The translations under genes were made by a program, and so were the position numbers. The notes beneath the pieces were generated by a model. The model was given only the letters and a program-made list of their open reading frames with translations. It had not been told where the DNA came from and ran no database searches. Shown here piece by piece: positions 33,459 through 37,772 of a DNA stretch of 37,772 nt. Every line of letters starts with the position of its first letter. Position 1 is the first letter of the stretch. This DNA is from Actinomycetota bacterium (GTDB lineage Bacteria; Actinomycetota; Thermoleophilia; Gaiellales; Gaiellaceae). The stretch is taken from contig VAWR01000106.1 in the NCBI GenBank assembly GCA_005885245.1, positions 1-37,772 of the forward strand, written 5' to 3'.

Positions 33459-33473
33459 CCGGGAGGTTCCCCC
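33459..33473. repeat. Half copy of the element B hairpin after rex
   Basis: CCGGGAGGTTCCCCC is the reverse complement of GGGGGAACC-TCCC-GG, one arm and the loop of the element B hairpin, without its second arm. It sits in the 44-bp gap between rex and the glycosyltransferase gene. The preceding CCGCGTAGCCG also occurs just before element A copy 2. It is probably a degraded remnant. Confidence 0.45.
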
Positions 33474-33491
33474 AGCGGGGATGATGAGCCC

Positions 33492-34739
33492 ATGCGGATC
33501 CTGCTCTGGCATGGCTATCTGCTCGGCGGGACCGGATCCAACGTGTACACGCGGGCCCTCGCGCGGGAATGGAGCAAGGCCGGGCACGACGTCGTCGTGA
33601 TCTGCCAGGAGCCCCATCCTGAGCGCTATGACGTGGGCAACGCCCGGATCTTCCGACCGAACGTCGGCGGTCTGCTGCCTGTCTTCGTGCTCGACCGCTA
33701 CGAAGGTCTCGAGGCGAAGCTGCTGCAGGACTTCACCCATGCGGAGCGCGACCGCTACGTTGCCCTGAACGCGACGGCTCTGTGTGCTCAATCGCCGGCC
33801 GATCTCGTGTTTGCGAACCACGTCCTGCTCGGGGGGCCCGTCGCGGTCACCACCGGTCTTCCGTTCGTGGTGAAGGCGCACGGCTCCGAACTCGAATACT
33901 CGATGCGCGGCAACGAGGACCTCGCTGCGTGGGGCCGCAAGAGCCTCCTGCAGGCTGAGGCGGTCTACGTCGGCTCGAAGCACATTCGCGAGGTGCTGGA
34001 GGACGTCGTGGGACATCTCGAGCGGGTGCACGAGGTCCCGCCGGGCGTCGACGTCGAGGAGTTCCGGCCGGAAGAGCGCCGGCAGGCGCTGGCGCGCCTC
34101 CTCGCCGAGGCGCGGGCGGACCCAACGAACCCGGGCAACGCGGCCGACCGTCTTCCCGACGAGAACAATGCGGAGCGGTTCGAACGCTTCTTCGCGACAG
34201 ACGAGCCGACGATCCTGTACTTCGGCAAGCTGCTCTACAACAAGGGCGTCCACGTGCTGCTCGAGGCGCTTGGCTCGCTGGATGCGCGTACGGTCATCGT
34301 CGGCTTCGGCGACTACCGCGGGCAGCTCGAGCGTCTGGCCCCCCGCCGAACGTTGTTCACCGGGCCGCTCGACCACCGGCACCTCGTGCATCTGCTCCCG
34401 CTCGCGGACGTCACCGTCGTCCCCTCGATCTTCCCCGAGGCCTTCGGGATGGTCGCTGCCGAAGCGGCGGCCGCGGGGTCGCCGCCGCTCGTTGCCCGAC
34501 ACTCCGGCCTCGCCGAGGTCGCCGCCGGCCTCGAGGAGCACTACCCAGCGGAGCAGCGGCACCTGGCGAGCTTCGAGACGGGCAACCCGCACGATCTCGC
34601 CGCCAAGCTCCGGGAGCTGCTCGGGCTTCCTGCCGAGGTGCGAGCCGCGCTCGGCGTCGCAGCCCGGCGCGCGGCCCTCGAACGTTGGAGCTGGACGAGC
34701 GTCGCCACTCGCTTGCTGGAGCCCTTCCAGCGCGGGTAG
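33492..34739 (+). CDS. GT4 family glycosyltransferase
   Basis: A 415-residue GT-B enzyme. The N-terminal half has MRILLWHGYLLGGTGSNVYT (acceptor-side glycine loop) and KAHGSELEYSMRG. The C-terminal half has VPPGVDVEEF, ILYFGKLLYNKGVHVLLEAL and VVPSIFPEAFGMVAAEAAAAG, which is the retaining GT4 EX7E signature for nucleotide-sugar binding. Donor and acceptor are unknown. It stands between rex and a carboxylate-amine ligase, with no other sugar gene nearby, so a cell-surface or small-molecule glycoside role cannot be chosen. A middle insert (ARADPTNPGNAADRLPDENN) is unusual. ATG 33492 is supported by the conserved first strand. Confidence 0.88.
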   Translation: MRILLWHGYLLGGTGSNVYTRALAREWSKAGHDVVVICQEPHPERYDVGNARIFRPNVGGLLPVFVLDRYEGLEAKLLQDFTHAERDRYVALNATALCAQSPADLVFANHVLLGGPVAVTTGLPFVVKAHGSELEYSMRGNEDLAAWGRKSLLQAEAVYVGSKHIREVLEDVVGHLERVHEVPPGVDVEEFRPEERRQALARLLAEARADPTNPGNAADRLPDENNAERFERFFATDEPTILYFGKLLYNKGVHVLLEALGSLDARTVIVGFGDYRGQLERLAPRRTLFTGPLDHRHLVHLLPLADVTVVPSIFPEAFGMVAAEAAAAGSPPLVARHSGLAEVAAGLEEHYPAEQRHLASFETGNPHDLAAKLRELLGLPAEVRAALGVAARRAALERWSWTSVATRLLEPFQRG

Positions 34740-34755
34740 TCGAGATTGCTTCATT

Positions 34756-34761
34756 TACGCT
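34756..34761 (+). promoter_or_regulatory. -10 box TACGCT before the carboxylate-amine ligase gene
   Basis: TACGCT is followed by six bases and GTG 34768 without a Shine-Dalgarno sequence. It is the same hexamer as before uvrB. It predicts an independent, leaderless transcript. Confidence 0.45.
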
Positions 34762-34767
34762 AGCGAG

Positions 34768-35928
34768 GTGGGGGACGAGCAGCGACTGAGCCCGGGCGAG
34801 CAGATTCGCGCGGCGCGCGACGCCTTCGAGTCGGGGCAGGACTTCACGATCGCGGTCGAGGAGGAGTTCGCGCTGCTCGATCCCGACACGCTCGAGCTGA
34901 CGAGTCGCTTCGAGGAGCTCAAGGCGGGCGCAGCCGGGACCGAGCTCGACGAGCACCTCGTCGGCGAGCTGATCGCGTCCGAGATCGAGGTGAAGACCGG
35001 CCGCTGCCCCGACTTCGGCGAGGCGGCCGAGCGCATGGCGCAGCGGCGAGCGCAGCTTGCCGACCTGGCGGACCAGTTCGGCGTGGCGCTCTCGTCGACC
35101 GGGACGCATCCCTGGAGCCGCTGGCAGGACCAGCGGATCATCGACACGCCTCACTACCGCCGTAACAACGAGGTTCTGCAGTACGTCGTCTGGCGCAACA
35201 ACAGCTTCGGGATCCACGCGCACATCGGCATTCGCGGCGCCGACCGGGCCATCGCGGTCTGCAACGCATTTCGCAACGTCTTGCCGGAGCTGCTCGCGCT
35301 CTCCGCCAGCTCGCCGTTCCTCGAGGATTGCGTGACAGGCCTCCATTCGGCGCGGACGGAGATCTTCACGAAGCTGTTCCCGCGGTGCGGTGTCCCCGAC
35401 GCGTATGAAGGGTGGGCTGCCTACGAGGAGTACGTCCGCTTCCTCTACGACACCCGCTCGATCGACGAGCACACCCAGATCTGGTGGAGCGTACGCCCGC
35501 ATCTGGCGTTCCCGACCGTGGAGGTCCGGATCTGCGACGCGCAGCCCGACCTTGGTCAGGCTCAGGCGCTCGCCGCGCTCATACACTCGCTGGGTGTTCG
35601 GTTCGCGCACGCCCTCGACGACGGCGAGCCGCTGCCGAACCTGCCGCATCGTCTGATCGAGGAGAACATGTGGCGCGCGATCAGGCACGGTCTGGGCGGA
35701 GAGCTGATCGACTTCGAACGAGGAGAAGTCGTGCCGGCGCGAGCGCGGATCGAGGCGCTGATCGATTGGGTGCTGCCAGTTGCCGGGGAGATCGGCGCGG
35801 CGCCTTACCTCGCCGTGCCCGAATCGAATGCCGCCGAGGGCCAGTACGCGCGGCTGGGCAACCTCGGGTCTCACCGCGACGTGTTCGCGGAGCTCGTGCG
35901 CCGCCCACGGGAGCGAGTAGTTGGCTGA
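34768..35928 (+). CDS. YbdK-type carboxylate-amine ligase (glutamate-cysteine ligase GCS2 family)
   Basis: A 386-residue ATP-dependent ligase with FTIAVEEEFALLDPDTLELT (metal-binding Glu cluster), ASEIEVKTGRCPDF, GTHPWSRWQDQRIIDTPHYR, NNSFGIHAHIGI and TVEVRICDAQPDLGQAQALA, all typical of the YbdK/GCS2 group. YbdK makes gamma-glutamyl-cysteine weakly; actinobacterial relatives (EgtA) supply ergothioneine synthesis. The natural substrate here is not fixed. The GTG start at 34768 is supported by the -10 box and by the family start near FTIAVEEEF. Its end overlaps the next small gene by 8 bases. Confidence 0.9.
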   Translation: MGDEQRLSPGEQIRAARDAFESGQDFTIAVEEEFALLDPDTLELTSRFEELKAGAAGTELDEHLVGELIASEIEVKTGRCPDFGEAAERMAQRRAQLADLADQFGVALSSTGTHPWSRWQDQRIIDTPHYRRNNEVLQYVVWRNNSFGIHAHIGIRGADRAIAVCNAFRNVLPELLALSASSPFLEDCVTGLHSARTEIFTKLFPRCGVPDAYEGWAAYEEYVRFLYDTRSIDEHTQIWWSVRPHLAFPTVEVRICDAQPDLGQAQALAALIHSLGVRFAHALDDGEPLPNLPHRLIEENMWRAIRHGLGGELIDFERGEVVPARARIEALIDWVLPVAGEIGAAPYLAVPESNAAEGQYARLGNLGSHRDVFAELVRRPRERVVG

Positions 35929-36229
35929 TCCGCCGCAGCCCTCGGACGAGGAACTCGTCCAGCAGCTCGAGGCCGAGCTGCAGAAGCTCAAGGTCTCCGA
36001 CCTCCTCGTCCAGACGCTCTACACGGTCTCGTCGCTCGGTTATCGCCGCCTGTCCGACGAGCATCGAGACCTCGAGCAGGCACGGCTGGCGATCGAGGCG
36101 CTCCGTGCGCTTCTGCCGGTCCTCGAAGGCTCGGTGGGCGAGGAGCTGGTGCGCGACTTCAAGCAGGTCACGGCCAACCTTCAGCTCGCGTACGCCGACG
36201 CGTCGAAGGTCGGCGATCAGGCGGACTGA
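35921..36229 (+). CDS. Small conserved helical protein (DUF1844-like)
   Basis: A 102-residue acidic, all-helical protein: EELVQQLEAELQKLKVSDLL, then QTLYTVSSLGYRRLSDEHRD, then LEQARLAIEALRALLPVLEG and ELVRDFKQVTANLQLAYADA. The pattern resembles DUF1844, a small uncharacterised family. Function is unknown. TTG 35921 lies inside the end of the ligase gene, after GGAGCGAG, so translation is probably coupled. The family assignment is moderate. Confidence 0.6.
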   Translation: MADPPQPSDEELVQQLEAELQKLKVSDLLVQTLYTVSSLGYRRLSDEHRDLEQARLAIEALRALLPVLEGSVGEELVRDFKQVTANLQLAYADASKVGDQAD

Positions 36230-36275
36230 GAGCGGCTGGGAAGGAACGCCCCGGCCGGCACGTCTTGTGTTCGTG

Positions 36276-36452
36276 ATGCAGATCGCCGACGTGATCCAGT
36301 GCGGTTGCGGCTACGTCCTCCTGGGTGACGAGGAGGAAGAGATGCTCCGGGACGCCGACGAGCACGTCCGCAGCATCCACCCGGAGCTCATCGGGACGCT
36401 CTCCCCGCTCGAGCTCGCGCGTCCTCCGCACGAGGACGAAGCGGCTTCCTGA
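36276..36452 (+). CDS. Small DUF1059-like protein
   Basis: A 58-residue protein, MQIADVIQCGCGYVLLGDEE then EEMLRDADEHVRSIHPELIG. It has a CxC near the start and an acidic helix with H...H spacing, the pattern of the small DUF1059 family, whose function is unknown. ATG 36276 is preferred; in-frame GTGs at 36267 and 36273 could add two or three residues. It lies 46 bases after the DUF1844-like gene. The tail is acidic and disordered. Confidence 0.6.
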   Translation: MQIADVIQCGCGYVLLGDEEEEMLRDADEHVRSIHPELIGTLSPLELARPPHEDEAAS

Positions 36453-36480
36453 GCCGTCCAGCGGCGCTCGCGGCGCCTCA

Positions 36481-36520
36481 TATGATAAAAACCTGCCCGC
36501 GCCGAGGTCACTCGGCGCGG
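36481..36520 (+). promoter_or_regulatory. -10 box and leader hairpin upstream of hppA
   Basis: TATGAT at 36481-36486 is the best -10 match in the window. A perfect 10-bp hairpin follows: CCGCGCCGAG, loop GTCA, CTCGGCGCGG (36497-36520). GAGGGG (36528-36533), a ribosome site, comes 9 bases before CTG 36543. The hairpin would be at the very 5' end of the hppA leader. It could stabilise the mRNA or terminate upstream transcription; it lacks a T run. Confidence 0.5.
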
Positions 36521-36542
36521 ACTTTGTGAGGGGGTACGAACG

Positions 36543-37772
36543 CTGATCGTCGGGAGCTTCTTCAACGACCATCCGGTGCTGTTCGCGCTCGTTTGTGCGG
36601 GCGTGGCGATCGCCTACGGGGTCGGGTTGACCGTCTGGCTGCTCGGGCGGCCCGACGGCAACGAGCGGATGCGCGAGATCGCTCGCGCCGTCCAGGAAGG
36701 GGCCGCCGCCTATCTGCGCAGGCAGTACACGACGGTCGCCGCGGTCTCGATCGTGCCGTTCCTGCTGCTCGGCTTCTACAACAAGCTCGGCTGGGGTACG
36801 GCCCTCGGGTTCCTCGTCGGCGCAACGCTCTCGGCGGCCGCCGGCTTCATCGGCATGAACGTCGCAGTGCGTTCGAACGTGCGCACAGCGGAGGCCGCCC
36901 GGCAAGGGTTGAAGCCGGCCCTCAACGTCGCGTTCCGTGCTGGCTCCGTGACGGGCTTGCTCGTCGTCGGGCTCGGCCTGCTGGGAGTCGCAGGCTACTA
37001 CTGGATCCTCACCGGCTGGGTCGGCAACTCGCAAGACTCGGCGATCAACGATCTGATCGGCCTCGCCTTCGGTGGGTCGCTGATCTCGGTCTTCGCCCGG
37101 CTCGGCGGCGGCATCTACACCAAGGCTGCCGACGTGGGCGCCGATCTCGTCGGGAAGATCGAGGCCGGAATCCCGGAGGACGACCCGCGGAATCCTGCGG
37201 TGATCGCCGACAACGTCGGCGACAACGTCGGCGACTGCGCGGGTATGGCCGCCGATCTCTTCGAAACGTATGCCGTCACTGCTGTCGCAGTGATGCTGCT
37301 GGGCACGCAGTTCCCCTCGAGCAGGTTGGCGCTCTATCCGCTCGCGCTCGGCGGGATGTCGATCCTCGCCTCCGTGATCGGGACCTTCTTCGCCCGCGTC
37401 GGACGCAGCGGCTCGATCATGAACGCGCTGTACAAGGCTGTCCTCGTCGCGACCTTCCTGTCCGCGATCGGGTTCATCCCCGTCACTCTGGCGTATGACG
37501 GCGGCAAGTTCAGCTTCACCGACCTCTACGCGGCCTCGCTCGTCGGTCTCGTCGTCACCTTCTTGCTCGTCGCGATCACCGAGTACTACACCGGGACCCG
37601 CTGGGGGCCGGTGAAGTCGATCTCTTCGGCATCACAGACAGGCCACGCGACCAACATCATCTCCGGTCTCGCCGTGGGGATGCAGGCGACCGCGCTCCCG
37701 GTGATCGTGATCGCGGCGGGCATCCTGATCGCCCACCATTTCGCCGGTCTCTACGGCATCGGCGTGGCGGTG
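36543..37772 (+). CDS. hppA: Membrane-bound proton/sodium-pumping pyrophosphatase, 3' truncated by window, apparent CTG start
   Basis: About 410 residues are visible of an enzyme of usual length near 700. It hydrolyses pyrophosphate and pumps ions across the membrane. The signature is intact: [20 protein letters not shown] followed by [20 protein letters not shown] and ADLFETYAV, together with the N-terminal [20 protein letters not shown] and [15 protein letters not shown]. The residues that set potassium dependence and H+ versus Na+ lie beyond the window. No ATG, GTG or TTG precedes the conserved N-terminus. CTG 36543 (with GAGGGG upstream) gives the usual [10 protein letters not shown] start. 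GTG 36576 would cut into the first helix. Confidence 0.95.
   Translation, partial: MIVGSFFNDHPVLFALVCAGVAIAYGVGLTVWLLGRPDGNERMREIARAVQEGAAAYLRRQYTTVAAVSIVPFLLLGFYNKLGWGTALGFLVGATLSAAAGFIGMNVAVRSNVRTAEAARQGLKPALNVAFRAGSVTGLLVVGLGLLGVAGYYWILTGWVGNSQDSAINDLIGLAFGGSLISVFARLGGGIYTKAADVGADLVGKIEAGIPEDDPRNPAVIADNVGDNVGDCAGMAADLFETYAVTAVAVMLLGTQFPSSRLALYPLALGGMSILASVIGTFFARVGRSGSIMNALYKAVLVATFLSAIGFIPVTLAYDGGKFSFTDLYAASLVGLVVTFLLVAITEYYTGTRWGPVKSISSASQTGHATNIISGLAVGMQATALPVIVIAAGILIAHHFAGLYGIGVAV

Overview
The window reads as a chromosomal stretch from a high-GC actinobacterium (Actinomycetota). The most likely class is Thermoleophilia (Gaiellales/Solirubrobacterales type). This rests on the protein repertoire (UvrA/UvrB, a Rex redox repressor, a membrane pyrophosphatase, a YbdK-type carboxylate-amine ligase), the strong C/G third-position bias, frequent GTG starts and 4-base stop/start overlaps, and -10 boxes placed 6-9 bases before start codons. 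That placement suggests many leaderless mRNAs. The class is an inference; no rRNA or tRNA gene was seen.

Layout. 1-2759 is the C-terminal part of a large membrane-anchored WD40 protein, probably a STAND-type NTPase fusion whose N-terminus lies outside the window. 2764-7325 holds DUF1360, uvrB, two small GlsB/YeaQ-type membrane proteins separated by a 150-bp hairpin element, a metallophosphoesterase and a small membrane protein. 7862-10336 is a SipW/TasA-like secretion cluster: signal peptidase S26B between two secreted substrates. It is followed at 10385-13751 by a signalling cluster of a membrane histidine kinase, a single-domain receiver, an OmpR-type regulator and a degenerate receiver. 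The kinase has a sigma-28/WhiG-like promoter. 14153-17288 encodes an AI-2E-type permease, a PH-like membrane protein and a two-gene ABC exporter. 17370-20877 is uvrA, with a clear SOS box, and a Yip1-type protein. On the minus strand 20836-23245 is a pantothenate operon (DUF2520, panC, panB). 23318-31184 runs from an exported alpha/beta hydrolase through an FmdB zinc ribbon and family-4 uracil-DNA glycosylase into the t6A operon (tsaE, tsaB, rimI, tsaD) and a subtilisin-like protease. 31235-36452 holds glutamate dehydrogenase, a glutaredoxin-like protein, rex, a GT4 glycosyltransferase, the YbdK-like ligase and two small conserved proteins. The window ends inside hppA.

The most unusual content is not protein-coding. 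Two copies of a ~390-440 bp element (A; 7332-7770 and 13763-14152) are giant imperfect palindromes whose arms carry nested hairpins in mirror order. A second family (B) has full copies at 12112-12306 and 27040-27192. Each sits exactly at a stop/start overlap of two operon genes and is flanked by a 7-bp direct repeat, GTGAGCG or ATGAGCG. Removing the element restores a canonical 4-base gene overlap in both cases. Hairpins of the same family occur inside the end of the DUF2520 gene and, as a half copy, after rex. These look like mobile or spreading palindromic elements that enter gene junctions without breaking genes.

Three genes (tsaE, the glutaredoxin-like gene and hppA) have no ATG, GTG or TTG at the place their conserved N-terminus requires, but each has a CTG there.
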